Shown here piece by piece: positions 35,031 through 49,067 of a DNA stretch of 64,000 nt. Both the position numbers and the translations under genes were made by a program. The stretch's first letter is position 1. The number at the start of each line of letters is the position of its first letter. The notes beneath the pieces are model-generated. The model saw only the letters and a list, made by a program, of their open reading frames with translations. It was not told the DNA's origin and made no database searches. This DNA is from Micromussa lordhowensis (taxonomy: Eukaryota; Cnidaria; Anthozoa; Scleractinia; Lobophylliidae), in assembly GCA_964020085.1 (NCBI GenBank), contig OZ026603.1, positions 30,201,242-30,265,241 on the forward strand, read 5' to 3'.

Positions 35031-36279
35031 TATTTCCTTGCATTCCCTCAAACCTTAATTTACTGGCATTGAATTTGTCAGGTATGTATTAAATTAAACC
35101 CTGTTCTCAATGATTTATGATTTACAATTCTTTATCGAAAGATCTATCAACCGATCTGGATTAGTCTGTAAGATCAAGTACCAGGCTTCATCCTTTTTAA
35201 TTAAACTTGCACTCAGAAGTTTTTTTTTAGAAAAAAAAAATAACTGCGCTGAAGGTAAGTTTTTAGTTTACAGGTATCTAATTTGTTAACATCTCTTGTA
35301 CATGTTCAGATAACGGAAGCCAAATATTCCATAAGTGAACACTAAAGTCATGTTTCTCTAATAGTACTGATTTTGCTGGTTTTGTAAATATCCACGTAAC
35401 AAGAATTTGAAAAGCTTTTTCGATCAAAGTCCTCTACCAAATCTTTTCATTTCAGTCAACAGTTATTTCGAGGTCGGTGTGTTAGGCGAAACCATGAGAC
35501 TATGGTGTATGTAGATCATAGTCCGGCCCTTGGACATCGGAGTCTGTACGAAGTGTAAATGAATTTGCATAGCTCAAAAAACCCCAGAATATAGCCATCA
35601 AATCTCTGAATACGGCATACCAGTATCTGCAAGGATTAGGAGTTATTGGGTATGACCCGTTTTATGCTTTAATATTGGAATCCTATAGTTATACAGTCTT
35701 AGTTTTCAAGGCGAAGCAGCCGACCTATGTATGCCTCAAAGCTTGCTACATTTACAACATACGGAAATCTTTCCAATTTAATTAAGCCTGCAAACGATCT
35801 TGTCAGTTGGCAAAACATTACTGCAAGACTCCGAGATACGGGATGGCTAATCAATCTACGTTGTATGATGACTTTGAAAATGGTTGCTAACTTTCCTTAA
35901 ACTTCAGTCAACTCTTGTCATCATGAAAGTATTTATTTTGAATCTCAGCTAATTTAATTTAAAATTTCGTCAAGCTGTAAGAAAGATAAGCATCTCCAGG
36001 CATGAATAGAATTCCGGTCGAGACACGACGAAACGTCAAAATCCCTCAGAGTTATAGAATATTTGTCCTTAAAATAGTCTCGACTTTTTTCGCGACACAA
36101 ATGAAATCAAAGACTATTAATTTGATCATCGTATGGAATGCAGAGAGTCTGATACGCAAACGAGTGACATAAAAAGAATTTTGATCCTGTTTATTAAGTT
36201 GTCTGCAAATAAGGTGATTCCCCGGAATAGATTCAAAGCCTGTAAAAAGCGGTGAAAATGAAATTTTTTCTGCATGCTT
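35031..36279. other. No gene recognised
   Basis: AT-rich DNA with poly(T)/poly(A) runs near 35220-35240. No repeat family or exon is seen. Confidence 0.35.
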
Positions 36280-36525
36280 CTCAAACTCATTAATAATTCA
36301 TAAAGTTTAATTAGCATAGATTTTTACGATTTTATCTCTTCATTTACTTCTTACTTTGAGTTTCAATTGAGCCGATATAATAAACACTCAAGACAGTGTT
36401 TGAACACATTTTCAAACACCTGGAAGTTCGTCAAAAGTACTCCGCTGCGCGTCGTATTTTCAACTCTCTTTTCGGTGTTTGGAAATGTGGCCAAAATCGG
36501 TCTTTCGTGTTTGATATGTTACTTA
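36280..36525 (+). mobile_element. Foldback MITE family A, copy 2
   Basis: It matches the copy at 5071-5365 in the same orientation. The head CTCAAACTCATTAATAATTCAT, the loop CTCCGCTGCGCGTCGTATTTT and the flanking AAACACTC...GTGTTTG palindrome are all conserved. One internal stretch is shorter here. Confidence 0.75.
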
Positions 36526-39500
36526 ATTAATAAAACAAACTCTCGCTAACCCTAACACCTTCTTTCTTGGTGGAGAATAGGGCCATAAATCCGCCAAATA
36601 CTTTAAGAATAGAACTTTGAACTTTTCCAGAGAGATATATTACTCAGTTATAGTTCTTTTAGCCTTCTTTGTACCTTGTACCTTGTGACGTAAGATATAT
36701 TAGTCTAGATAGATTGCTTTGCGAATTGCAGCTGTAATATACGAAGAGCTACATGAACGTTAACACGCGTTCTTGTTAGCAGAGACACGTCTGAAACAAA
36801 CTGAGTGAAAAAATATGAGCTTTTTTTATGTTGATTTTAGATTACGCCAATTTTCTAGACTATCATTTATATACATGAAATTGTCTCAGCTGACACTGAG
36901 GATTATTAATTGAAAAAAGGATTATTAATTAGCTAAAGTTGTTTGAAGATGAGTCACCATGCTTGATAGTTTGGCAAAACAAAGATGTCTTGCTAACCAG
37001 ACTTAAATTTCAGACAAAAACTGTCGGAACACGCGAAGAATTTTCTTGTTGGCCGTATCCAAGTCGGACTCTCAAAGAACTCTCGTCGACGTCGCAAAAC
37101 ATCGCCTTATTGTACAACGATTCTCAGCATCAATTGTAAAGGTTCAGAGCTAAAGGTAAGGTCTGTAGAATGCAGATTAATAGTTAGTCATTAGGGCAAC
37201 CATTATTCCACGGATTTATTTGCGTCGCAGGTCTATTTTCAGAGCATCTGTGTTGATCTAAGTTTTTTTTAATCAACTCTAGACGTAACATTCTTGGCTA
37301 GAACTCAGTTTCACGGGGGACCTCAGTGTGACAGACAGCTCAATGACTTAAGAAGTGACCTGCGTGGGCATTCAGGAAATTCGTCCCACAATTCATGGAA
37401 TAAAAAAAAGCAGCAACAGTTAAAATGAACTCTGCGTGGTGAAAATGTGTGAAAATATAAATCTTTTACAGCCATTCTACGGTGACAGATTTCTCTCGTT
37501 TATTTAAAAGACCAATTTTGAATAGCCTGAAATTTCGATTTCGTTAAAAGAACGGGAAAAAAGCAGGGATTTAAACTTTTCTGCAGGTTTAGATTTCTCG
37601 GAAAACAAAAAACAAAAACAAAAAAAACAAGCAAACAAACAAGCTAAGATGAAAATCGCGAGGACCATTTTTTCAAGTATTGCCATATGGTATCCATTCC
37701 TATCTATACTATATATCGTTAGTCAGGTACCAGTGAATTCCTGTCATTTATCCAATACTGTTCCGCTGTACCGGCTATTTCTGACTTCCTTATGATCCTG
37801 AGTTTCCTTACAAGCTTTTTTTAAAGCTTGCCACACTAAAAATAGCTGACGACATGCAGTGCCCCCTAAACCCGGTTTTATTTTTACCAAATGTGAACAG
37901 ATAACAGGACTATGTTCGGTTTAAAACATCAAAAAAGCGAACAGAAAGTTTCCTTTTGCACTATTTATTGTCATTACGATGGGCAAAGTACTTTACCTCA
38001 TGGCCTGCAGACGTTAACAGCCACCGTCAATAAGGTCGTTAATTTGTGCAAGTACCTGTACCTCAGTTGTTTAATTCAAGCAAGCTGAAGATACACAAAA
38101 TGCTTCACAGGACGTATTAATCCTCTGTCAGCTATTATCTGATTGGCTGACTGTCATACTGTTGTAGAAATAAAAAGAATTCCGCAAGACCTAGATTCCA
38201 AAATGCTGAAGAAACACTCGCTGCCATGCACAGAAGTAAAAGCGATTCGGAAAGGATCACTTTTGTTTGTAGCAAGTGGTTGTTTTGAGAACTGGTCAAA
38301 ATTTGCTCGCTGAAGCGTTCAGCTCCGTTACCAAGTTACAAGGCTACAGCCCAGCTAAATGAGCACAATTAGCACTATACAGTGCAAACAATTCTCTGTT
38401 TGCCCAGTATTGTAACCATACCATTGTATGCTTGCCCAGTTCTTTTTCTTACTTCCGGCTGAACAGTGCTTCAGCTTTCCCGTGGAACTAGTACAGTTAG
38501 ACATCACGAGTTTCCTATTATTAGTCCATTATCTCTGCCTCGTCGGAACATAACTTAGCAATTACTCGTTGCTATTTTAAGTCCCAGTGCACTTTACGGG
38601 CTATCAACATTTGATCTTGTTTCAATCAACGGCTTGATACTTGAATGGTCGCATGCGAGGGGCCCATTACGCGTGCCCTAACCACATAATGAATGAAACG
38701 TGTAGCGAGTCAACTCTTCGCTTCTTTAAGATTTAAGCTTCTCTATCTGGCATTCAAGTGCTGGTTGGCTGTTTGGCGTCTTGTGCATGATCACGTTCTG
38801 CTCTCCAGATGCGCCTTCCGTGTGTTTAACTCGAGGCAGAGGAATTCTTAACAATAGGTAACAGTAGAGTTTGAAGTTTATTCTGTTTATCACGAAGTGA
38901 TCGTCACAGAGCTTCACAGTAGGCTGCGGGCTATTTTGGGTCTCAACCAGTAATTTAGCGGCTCCTCAGTTTAGAATGATTGACCTAAAGAACTCTAGAG
39001 CTTTGATGTTTAACCATATTTAACCGAGGTATGCTATGAATCCTTCAGCTACTGGAGAAAAGCTAAGCTAGAACGTTCTTGAGGGGCTATTGCATTGAAG
39101 GTACTTATAATATGTCACAGTACATTTCTTCACGTTCCTTCACTCGTTCTCGATCATTTATTCCACGTTTATTTAGACAAAAATAGATCAACTTCAGCTT
39201 GTAGCGAGATTTAGTTAAAGTTAGTCTCCCGATATTCACACAGCTGATGTACTTGATGTACAAATTGTGACTTTGCTACAGTTTAATCTCGCTGTTAAAA
39301 TGCGAACATCGTTACCACAGACACCTCGCGCGTTGTGTTTGACACCTTAAGAATACCAAACCCCAGGGGCTAATGTCGTTACAGGTACCTTAATAATACA
39401 AACCAAAGACTTGCAAAGTCTATCCCTGTAGTACCGAGAGTTTGTTATTGTTCATATTATGTCCAGTTCTGAGCTCTTGGGACGCGGTACATAAATCTCG

Positions 39501-41699
39501 ATGTGAATTCTTTTATTGGCCGCTAACCCATTTATAGTTGGCCGCTAGGTTATTTGCACTCACTTTACAGATTTATCTGAAAGAATCGGTTTGAGTTCAA
39601 TACTTATCTTCGGCGTTATCTCGATCACCTTTATGACACTGGGGTATTTTTGTCCCGTTTTGTTTGACTTGGCCTTCAGTGCCTTCAGTGCCCTAAAAAA
39701 AAAGAAGAAAGAAAAAACACGGGAAGTTTAGCTAATGATACGTGAAAGCTGCTGTTACATACAAAACGGTGATTTGTACTGGTCGAAACCTAGCTTTTTC
39801 ACAGCTCGCTTTGTGAATACTTTTCCTACGATCAAGCTAGATTGACTGAGGCCTGTCAAAAACTGTTCTGATTACAGTACATAATTTCGCGCATTCACTT
39901 CCCTCATCACGTCAATATCCAGAACATATTTTCGTTCCCGACAGATGACTGAAATTTTATTCGTCTATCAATCTCTCTGTTAAATCCGCATGCCATTAAT
40001 GCACACGCGATGAGCGCGCGTGACGTGACACGCATCATTTCGCGCGCGTTCACGCGAGTCAAGAAGTATTTAAGTTATGCCCGGCAATGTTTTTCGAATG
40101 TTTCTGCTTTCAATGCCTCCCTGTTACAGTGAAACCGCCGCTCGAGTCACGGATCAATCAAATGCACAAGGTCACACTGGGGCTTAATTATTCGAGCTCC
40201 TGTTAATAAATTAACAAAGGGAAAATAAATTAACAAAGGAAAACCGCGGGGAGGAAGTTTAGAGAAAACAAACATTTCAAAACAAATAAAGGACGGCGAA
40301 TGTGCGAATATCAGGTATTTTTGTAAACTGCAAGTCACGCTAATATGTAAGAGTTGGTGATTTTTTCCGGCCTGTTTTATAATGCGGGGCGCATCTACAA
40401 CAGAGTGAGCTGCGGTGAGGCATGCAAATCTGTGTCAACAGCGAGGTAACAATTTGAAACGTAATCCTAAATGCACACAGCTAAGAATGAAATTTGAGCT
40501 GCTGAAGTCGCTCTACGATAAACCGCCGGTTATTAATATGTAACCACATTACTGTTTTAACGGTCTGCAGATCTGTAACATAACAGAATGGCACAGTAAA
40601 AATACAGTGAGTTATTTACACGTGGCGCTTCTATTTTTGCATAAGATAAGTTGAAGTTAGAGACGAAAGTGGTTACGATTTCTTATATTGTAACACGATC
40701 CAAAATTCTACTCATTATTATAATTACCTCTCGGAAGTAGTGTACTTAACCAATAACAATTTTTTACTTAACCAGTATTTTCGTTAAATGCATACTTGTG
40801 AAAAATAATTGATTTAGAAATTACAATGTAAGCATTTTTTATAGTCACATTTTATTTTTGCCGATGTAGACTTTCCTACGTTCAGTGAAGTGAAGATTGT
40901 TTTCATCCACGCCACACATCAAGGTCTCGTTTTTGTTTTCATTTTGTATTTGGGTCATTTTTGTTCAAAAGACGAGTCTTGTCTAAGCCACTTATTTAAA
41001 GAGTTGGCGAAAAGAACCGCCAAGAATTTCCGGGGATTGAAAACTCTTCAATGGAACAGTGATTGGTAAATAATAATCTACAAATTGGTTCAGATTTGGC
41101 ACAACTAGCCAATCAAGACGAAGAATACTTCTTTAATTAAGTCATAATGCAATATGGACGTTAATTGTGGTGCAACGTGAATTTGGTTTTCCTCAAAAAT
41201 TATCGCTGATTTGTTAAGTCGCCCGCGATTGGTTTTCTAAAACAATGCTCAGCGCTTAACATGAGGCCCAATAGAAACAAAATGCCTTTGTCTGACAAAA
41301 AGCATAGCTTTGACACCTTTCTTTACGGGTAGTGAACTGCTAAAGTACTGCGTCAAAACATTGTTTGGTCGGATGAAGTACTCTTTCGACTTGTTTGCCG
41401 TTGGGCGCCTCTAGGACAGCTTAGCTGGCTCAAGCGTGCGGAAGCCTTTTACGTGTGTATTTCCGGAGTCTTTTTTCGCCCATAATTTGCCCGCATTCAA
41501 TGATTAAACTTCCAGAATTAACCCGTTAAATCTGTTGAGTTGTAAAGTCTTTTAGCTTCAGCAGACCTCTGTGATCGGATACAGCGTAGTCTATGCGCCC
41601 ACGGTTGTCAATCACTCACGCACCGGTGTCGAGTTACTACCCCGTGCGCTAAATTTAGCGTAACAGATAACTTCACTATGAAGGGTAATTTTGTGTATG
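36526..41699. other. Intergenic upstream of ARHGEF17
   Basis: No gene is recognised. An exon-like plus-strand island lies at about 37013-37161 (AAATTTCAG acceptor, GCTAAAG|GTAAGG donor), but its best frame stops before the donor. A short CpG-rich patch lies at 40007-40062 (several CGCGCG, TGACGTGA). A 16-base tandem (AAATTAACAAAGG) occurs twice at 40206-40240. Distal regulatory elements of the downstream gene may be here. Confidence 0.35.
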
Positions 41700-42053
41700 C
41701 GTGAGTGAATCTAACCTATAAAACATTGTGACACAATTTTTTTTTGTTTCCCTCGAAGGTTTTTTGACGTCGTGGGCGCGATTTACATGACACAAGTGTG
41801 TGTGTGTGGAAGCTGGAAGGACGTTGTGTTAGCTTACTCATCAAAGCGTTCCTAACCTGTTGGAGTTAAATATGCGAACGAAGGCAGTGTAATGTCTAAG
41901 AATCTTGAGCATTGTTCGTTGAGTCTTCGCGTGTGGAATCCAAGATCTTTTAGTGGTAAATATTATAGTGTTTCACATCTGTGCGCAGTGAATTCGACGA
42001 ACGACCTCGGACATCTGACGGCGCGATTGAATTCCTACAAACTGTAAACGAGC
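41700..42053 (+). promoter_or_regulatory. Probable 5' UTR and proximal promoter of ARHGEF17
   Basis: The 350 bases before the start codon are richer in GC and CpG than the upstream DNA. A TATAAAA lies at 41717-41723, but its distance to the ATG is long, so its use is uncertain. An in-frame TAA at 42045-42047, six bases before the ATG, closes the frame upstream and fixes 42054 as the first possible start in this exon. Confidence 0.4.
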
Positions 42054-44562
42054 ATGTCAACTCGGGCAGCACAATTTGACGCCGAAACAGGAAGATCAGT
42101 TCCACCAAACGCGACACAGGCGCGCTCGAGAAGTGAAAGACGGCACGATGGCAGCCGAGAAGGGCGAGGAGCCCATAGAGCTCGTACGGGAGCTAGTGAA
42201 GTGGAACCAACGGAAGTGAGCATTTCGCACAAAAAAGCGTACGGGAAGACGAGTGAAAAGGCTCAATTAAAAATCTCTAAAGCGCGCACTCATGGTAGTC
42301 ATGTCTCTAGTTCTGCGGTAAGTGAGAGCTCGCATCCATCGCTGGACTATGTTACACCGCATTTATCTGGGAGAAGTATACAGGATTATTCTCCTAAATC
42401 AAGCTCGAGTCTCTATGCTAGCACGACAGCCGACTCGGAAAGAACGAAGTTTATGGATAACATTCCAGGGATACCAGCAAGTGAACAGTTTACTCCTCAG
42501 CGAGGCGACCGGGCCAGCCGCACGCCATTTCCGCCCCCTTCAGTTTCCAACTATGGACAAAATGCTACTTATCCCACTGGCCTTTCATCTGACGTAAAAA
42601 GTTTGCCTAGAGACACGATTAACACCAGTGACTTGGTTTTCTGCAAAGCTCCAACGAACAGACACTCGAAATCGGTGCGTGTGAAGGGCCAAGCAGAAAC
42701 AGAAATGCAATGGAATGCGACTCAGGAAAATAGCTATCGTCCCCGAGACGATCAGAGAAACAGGCCTGCGACGAACGAATTCCATTACTCGACAAGAACG
42801 CGAGGAAGGCGGAATAAAGATGGCGCCGGCAACATTGTTTACAATGATGTCAAATTTTCGGGATCGAGCCGACAGAATGTTGCGAGACGTTCGACATCTA
42901 CCTCGTATTCGGAGTCGCCGACAGACAGCCAGGGTTCCTCGACAGAATCTGAAAGCGATATCAGCTCATCCCCTGACACACCGCTTAAGCGCAGACGACC
43001 CATTAGGCGAAAGCCGTCCAATAAGTCGATTGGCTCAAGTGTATACGGCGACGACAACACCAGCGAGTCCGAAAACCAGAGCATCAGTGAGCCGTCCGAC
43101 AGCGCGGCCTACTCGCAGAGGAAAAGGAGGACGCGGTTTCCATCGGAAGAGCCTTCTAATGTAGCGCCTCTTGTGAGCTACAAGGAGCTCCGAAGTGCTG
43201 CTAACAAAATCAGGTCAAGTAGTTTGACTTCTGTGAGCTCGTTAGAGGGAGCGGGATTTTCTGGCGATCCTTCTAGAATCCAGTCACCACTGTTATCTCC
43301 TAAAGGGACTAGCATAGCTAAAGTAAGGAAGATCCAAATTTGCTCGTTTACGTCGTTTGCCGATAGTCGTCTAAACGACAAAGAAAACAAGCCTCAAAGG
43401 AGGAGATCTACCGAGGAGAGGGAATCGTTTAAAAGCAGGGGGAGATCTCAGACTGAGTCAGCTGCCAGAGAACTGTCCAGGGACAGGCCCTCTTTGACAA
43501 GGCAAGGTTCAGAATCTCCATCACTGTCCAAGAACCCGTTTAGCCTCAAATCAAAGCCATTCTCGCGGAAATCAAGTAAAGACTCGCTCTTTAGTGACAG
43601 TGAATGTAATAATATTGCCCCTGACGGAGGGCCTGCACGCACTGTTCAGGATGTTCCTGTTTCGCAGGAGCAGGAGACACGCTGCAATTCTGCACCCCCT
43701 GCCTCTATGCTGATTGAAACTAGAGAGTCCAGACTACATTCTAATCTGACTGATAGTGCATTAGCTTCTTCACGAAGTGCATTTGTTCCTGTTAAACCTA
43801 ACAAAAGAATTATTAACGACCATGAACCAAATCCACCTGTAGCTGCACCCGTAGCATTTGCAGACACGTGGCCCGAGAAAGGTAATTCAACTTCAGCTGA
43901 TGTTTTATTACAGCCCGTGCCAAGGCATGGTAATCGACCGCTTTCTATTGTCCAAGAAACAGATGAGTATGCGGATATAAAAGAGGATGATAGTTACGAG
44001 GTGAAAAAGGTTGAAAAAATATCCAAAAAATCACATGTATCAAGGAGCTCCCCAATTAGGACATCACAAGATAATAGAACATCATCACCTTCTGCCGAGG
44101 ACACTAATAACTCTACATTACGGAGATTATCCTACGTTAGAGCACAGAAAAACTCTGCAGAGCTTCCTATGCAGCCTCTAGCAGTGCCACCATTGAACAA
44201 CAATTCCAATTCTGATTCTTCACCATCATATTCACCAGCTTTTTCGGAGGGGCCATCTTCAAGGAGATACAGTCTGGAAGAAAACAGTGATACGAAAAGA
44301 GTACTGAAAGAGTTTGATCCGGTCGACTCGCATGAAATAATGAGGACTACGGCACCTTCTGTCGTAGCAGAGGGTGACTTGATAAGTTTTGACGATGAAA
44401 ACGGTGAGGTGAAGGAGCCAGTTAAAAAGAGGACTAAAAGAATATCGCGACCTAAAATACCAACAATTTTAAGTGCTGACGAGGAAGAAGGCACAAATGA
44501 TGTGGACCATTTTGAAACTTCAAGGGGTATGGCTGATGAGGGCAATGTTTCTCGCAACAAAG
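42054..44562 (+). CDS. ARHGEF17: ARHGEF17-type RhoGEF, exon 1 (long disordered N-terminus)
   Basis: This is the first coding exon of a Rho guanine-nucleotide exchange factor of the ARHGEF17/TEM4 type. It encodes residues 1-836 and ends AAAG|GTAAGG in phase 1. The identification rests on downstream exons (DH core, PH-like domain, propeller), which match human ARHGEF17 block for block from memory. In mammals this protein activates RhoA-class GTPases and acts at the actin cytoskeleton and cell junctions; that role is inferred here. The exon is low-complexity and Ser/Arg/Pro-rich, with many RxxS and SP sites that could be phosphorylated, and no recognisable domain. A large intronless N-terminal exon is also typical of vertebrate ARHGEF17. 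The start is the only in-frame ATG after an upstream stop. The gene has 18 coding exons here and continues past the right edge. Confidence 0.9.
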
Positions 44563-45859
44563 GTAAGGCGTCTAAATAAAGAGTAGATGATTTCATTCTT
44601 GTTACTAATTACATGTACTGGACACACCTTTTAACAAAGTCAAGAGAAGTGTAATGATACAACACAACACTTCCCCTGTGTTGATTATCTCTTTACTCTC
44701 CTCACTTGCCTGCATGAAAATATGTTGATTTTGTTAGGAGGAATTAAATGCGATTGTGCTTGAAAACTATAAGGTAAGTTATGTTCTCATTCAGACTGAT
44801 TTGATACTGCACTAACCCTTTTCAGTTTAGCAATGGCAAAATTATAATAAACTGTACAATCTCTTGAGCAAAATTTCATTTTTGTTCCAGAACAGAGAGG
44901 ATGGAAAAGAAATTTAAAGGGAATTTATGCCAATATGATATTTTTCTATAGCAGTGGACTATACATGGCAGATTTCTGCCAAAAATGTCATGAAATGTGC
45001 ATGTTCTATTTTTATACGCTATCAGTGGCAAGATTACGTATATGGCTGCATCTTTGGCAATATTTGTATAAATTATTACAGGAAAAAAATTTGGTGTAAA
45101 ATTAGAAATTAATGACAAAAAAAAAGCTTGAGTTATTTCAAACTGAAATAATAGACTGAGACATTTTTTTAAGAAAAGTAGGATTTTTCTTCTGAGTTAC
45201 TCTGCACTTGCTTTTGGAATTTTTAAGCAAAGTTATATTTAATTTCATTAATGGCCATTGTCTTTTATTGTTTCCCTACAAAACATAACAACTTATTTAA
45301 ATTCATTTAAGTTACGTGCCGCAGGCACAAGTCTATTTTTACAAAATGCAAGATTTGTTTTCAAATCAGTTAACTCTCATTTAATCACATTTCTGCAACA
45401 AAGATACATTCCTAATGTGGTTGTTAGTTGCTGATCATCTGAAAGTGGAGTATTCATGCAGCCAAATTCAAATGAGATTCTGTACTTTGCATACGCTTGA
45501 GATAAGTCAGAATTGATACATACATACATACACTTTTGATGACCTTTAAATCAATTTGCATTAAACATCAATGGCACATCTTGAACCGGCTGTCGTAAAG
45601 AAAAGCTCTGGTTTTCAAGTTAATGTTACTTGATACCTTCAAACTAAAGACAGTGCAGTCCTCTAGTTATGTCATGTAGCTTTTCTACCAAAAGGGTTAC
45701 CTTTCCTCTGGTTAGTTAGCGCTGTAAAAATTGAATTAAAACAGACGGTTCTTTTTAATTTCTTGTAGCTGTAAGTTTATTGTCGGAGGTATTTGTATAT
45801 TTCCCGCTTCATTGCAGTGATGTTGTTCATTTTGTTTTGTTTTCGTCAATGTTTAACAG
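44563..45859 (+). other. ARHGEF17 intron 1
   Basis: A GTAAGG donor and TTTAACAG acceptor are used, joining phase 1 to phase 1. No repeat family was identified. An ATAC tetranucleotide run lies near 45518-45533. Confidence 0.8.
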
Positions 45860-47112
45860 ACATTTCAGGGCTGTTTGAAGGATCAAACAGAGACACCATC
45901 ATTGCGCACGATAGTGATGAGGACAGCACACCCAGGGCAGCTTCTGACGCCGAAGAAAATGAACCAGCAGATTCATTGGGCTACAATGGTGGTAGTGAAT
46001 TGGACCAGGGGCTAGTTGATTCTTTCTACCATAGTAAAGATGATGTTTTTGACGACATTAGCCAAACAATTCCTTCCAGGAAAAGATTACAGAAAAGGGC
46101 TTCCCTACCATTGATTAAAACAGAACTTTACCAAGATGAAGCCAAGAAAGTTGACAATGTGCCTAAAATGGAGGTAGTACCCGAATCGCCAACATTACGG
46201 AAAGCGGAAACCATCAGTGATCTTAGTCTAAATCAGGTGTCACGCCACCTAAAGGTGATTCCAGACAACAGTGGTGATCTTAATCAAAATACAGACTCGC
46301 CATTTCAAGATGATAAGAGTTTAGAGAGCTGCAGTCCTCCACCTGGGTGTGTACCTTCACCAAGTCCGAGTCAAATAAGTTTTGATGCACTTTCATTAAC
46401 GACCAGTGGTTTCAGTGAAACCCATTCTGAACAGGTCAGCACTGGGGATCTCAATGCCGTTGATGATCTCTTAGGCATGGATGCTGTGGCTAATGTTAAG
46501 TCCTTGGATGCGTGGCGTTCCCAGAGCGACCCTAGTCATGGCACTCAGTTAGAGGACACCATCGCTGAGGCAGAGCTACAGGCACATCGCAACAGTAACA
46601 GTGAGCCTAATCTTTCGGGAGAAAAATTAAAGGAGGAAGCTGAGCAGTTGGCCAAGAGAGTGAATGGTGGAAACCAAGTAGAACCAAAGAGCCATGGGAT
46701 AACAGGACATGACGGTGATGATAATGATGATGACAAAGATACCTCTTTGGCTGATTTGAGTCCGGATGATGGATGTTATGAACTGGACAAACCTGAGCAC
46801 CGCACTAAACCAGTACAGCGAGCCAAATCTGCACCAACACCAACCACGCCGACCGCGCCCAGGTCACAAAGAATAGCAAATTCTTTTGCTGTAGAAAAAG
46901 CCCAAGTTAAACTCAACAAACTAGCAGCAATGGAAACAATAATTGAAATGCCACATGCTGAACCAGCTATTATTATAGAAAAGCCAAAAGTTGAGAAAAA
47001 GCGAAGTACCTCACTGGAAGGTAGCTGCTCTTCTCCAGCAGCAGTACCAAAAGAGGACAAGAGGAAGCTGTCAGTGACCAAAGAGCCAGGAAAGGCACAG
47101 AAGTCCAAGCAT
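45860..47112 (+). CDS. ARHGEF17: ARHGEF17 exon 2 (acidic disordered region)
   Basis: It encodes residues 837-1254 and ends GCAT|GTAAGT in phase 0. The sequence is acidic and Ser-rich (DSDEDSTPR, DGDDNDDDKD) with a basic, Pro/Thr-rich end, and has no known fold. A DDLLGMD stretch resembles clathrin-box-like or adaptor motifs, but this is a weak match. Two in-phase acceptors, AACAG|ACATTT (45860) and TTTCAG|GGC (45869), differ by three codons and could be used alternatively. Confidence 0.85.
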
Positions 47113-48836
47113 GTAAGTCATATGTTGATGGTGTATTTGTTTATGTTATACTGCACAACCTGTATATCTTGTTGCTCCTAGAAAAATTGAGAAAGAGAGC
47201 ACATCTACTGTCAATACATGTACAACCCTAGTGTACTCAACAAGGATTGTGTTACCAACTTGAGTTTTTTGTCTTTACGACGTGTAGAGTTGTGTCTATG
47301 GCTGGTGCCAAAAGCTTTCTAATGTGCAGTAGTTCAGGAATTTGTTGTCTTGGGTACATTTTATTTTTGCATCTTTGTATTCTGGGAAGTAGGGCACTTT
47401 GATGCAGAAATATGTTCTAGGTATTATGATGTTTGTTTGTGTATCTGAAAGTTTGTGTGGCAACTTATAAATTAGCAACAGCATGTGCATTCATCTAATA
47501 ACATTTAAACTCTAAGTCGATTGAAATATTGGAGGGTGGGTTCCTCAAACGTAACAGAAAAAAACACAGTGTAGCAACAAACTACGCTGGCCAACATTAG
47601 TGTGATTCTACCTGTGCCTAAATTCCATTGAGCCACATAAAACATTCTTGGAACAGAAAAAACATGGTGGTAATTTAATTCAAGTTGAACAACTCTCTTA
47701 CAGGTAACAGTAAGTAACAGCTTTTGAACAGAATTCTTGCCAAAAATAATGACAGCATGGTTCACAAATGTCAAACATTTGTAGTTACTTATTAAATTTG
47801 CGCTCTGCACCTGTGTTTTATAACTCCATTTATAAATGGAAAATTCTTACAACAAGAAATAAATACAGCAGATGTATTGTCACAAAGATAAAAATACAGC
47901 TTAGAGTTTTAATTTGGTCATCTGTGCAACTAGGAAGAATAATTTTTTTGTATGATAACAATTTTGTTGATGATATTTAAGTGCAAAGACTTGTCATTGA
48001 AGGTTAAGTGTCTTTTTGTTTTAAAACAGACCTGCTCCTCATATAAACAGAAGTTTCCTAAAATAAGTATAAATTATTCTAGCTGGTGATCAATAAAATG
48101 TGTACAGTATGTTAACACCCACATATTCTAGCTGTTTCATGACTCCATCCTGCCTGTTTTGTAGGAAGCTTTTCAATGCAATCCAGGGGGGAAAGAATTA
48201 GCAAACAAAACCAACCGAGCATGTAATAAACACAGTTAATAAAAGTGGCAAAAGGAGGAGAGAGTTAAGATCCAAACACTTTCTAATTTAAAACTTTGCT
48301 TGCAGCGCTCAATTAAGAGCTTAATCGCTCAAATTAAGACATTATTGGCTGTGAGAAGGAGAAGGAGTTAAATGGATCTTAAATGATGGGAGGGTTTTGG
48401 CTATTTGTGTGCTGTAGATTGCGGAGGTGATAAGGCAGTCTGCTTATGAAGTCATGCTGATTAATTGCCAAATATTACAAGCTTTTTGATTGATGATGTT
48501 AATGTTGATTTCCATAATATTTCCTGTCTGTGGTTTGTTTCTTTGTTGTCAGTAAACAATGTTCTTAGAAGCGATGCTGTGTTCAGCAGAATCCTATCAG
48601 CTGCTGTACTTTGTAGTTAATTGGATTGCTTTTAAATGCTCTGTTCCAATTAAAATGATGTGTAAACCCAAGCTCTGATTTGTTTGCCTGGAGATTTTGT
48701 TGTCACTTGGACTATGCATATATTAAATGCAATTTTAAAATGCTAATGTAAATTCACTATATAGAATTAATTACATACATGTACATGTAGTTTGTGCTGT
48801 AGTTTCCCTTTAGAGAAGAGAACAGAGACATTTCTA

Positions 48837-49011
48837 CAGTGGAATTCCAATTTTTGAACCTTCAAGGGAACAGGAAATTGGTTTAAAAAATTGGATAGTT
48901 CAAGAATAAGGGGGGAATTACAATATTTGACTGAGGGGAGGGGAATGACTTTTGGTTCGAGTAATCGGGAGGTAAGAAAAATTGAGGGTTGGAAAAAGCC
49001 TAATTCCACTG
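48837..49011. mobile_element. Pogo/Tigger-like MITE, 175 bp, copy 2
   Basis: It has the same length and structure as 6105-6279, in opposite orientation relative to the asymmetric interior: CAGTGGAATTCCAATTTTTGAACC ... CCTAATTCCACTG. The left flank is TA; the right flank is TG, so the duplication has decayed by one base. Confidence 0.85.
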
Positions 49012-49067
49012 TGTTCATCAAAAGACACAATGTGGTCAGGCCAATTTTTTAATGAAGAAGTTCACTG

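Noticed and set aside
42715..43164. Overlapping plus-strand frame of 149 codons inside exon 1
   Set aside because: Arg-rich, no family resemblance, and fully inside the much longer ARHGEF17 frame.
44132..44596. Minus-strand open frame opposite ARHGEF17 exon 1
   Set aside because: Its length follows from the Ser-rich codon composition of the real plus-strand exon.
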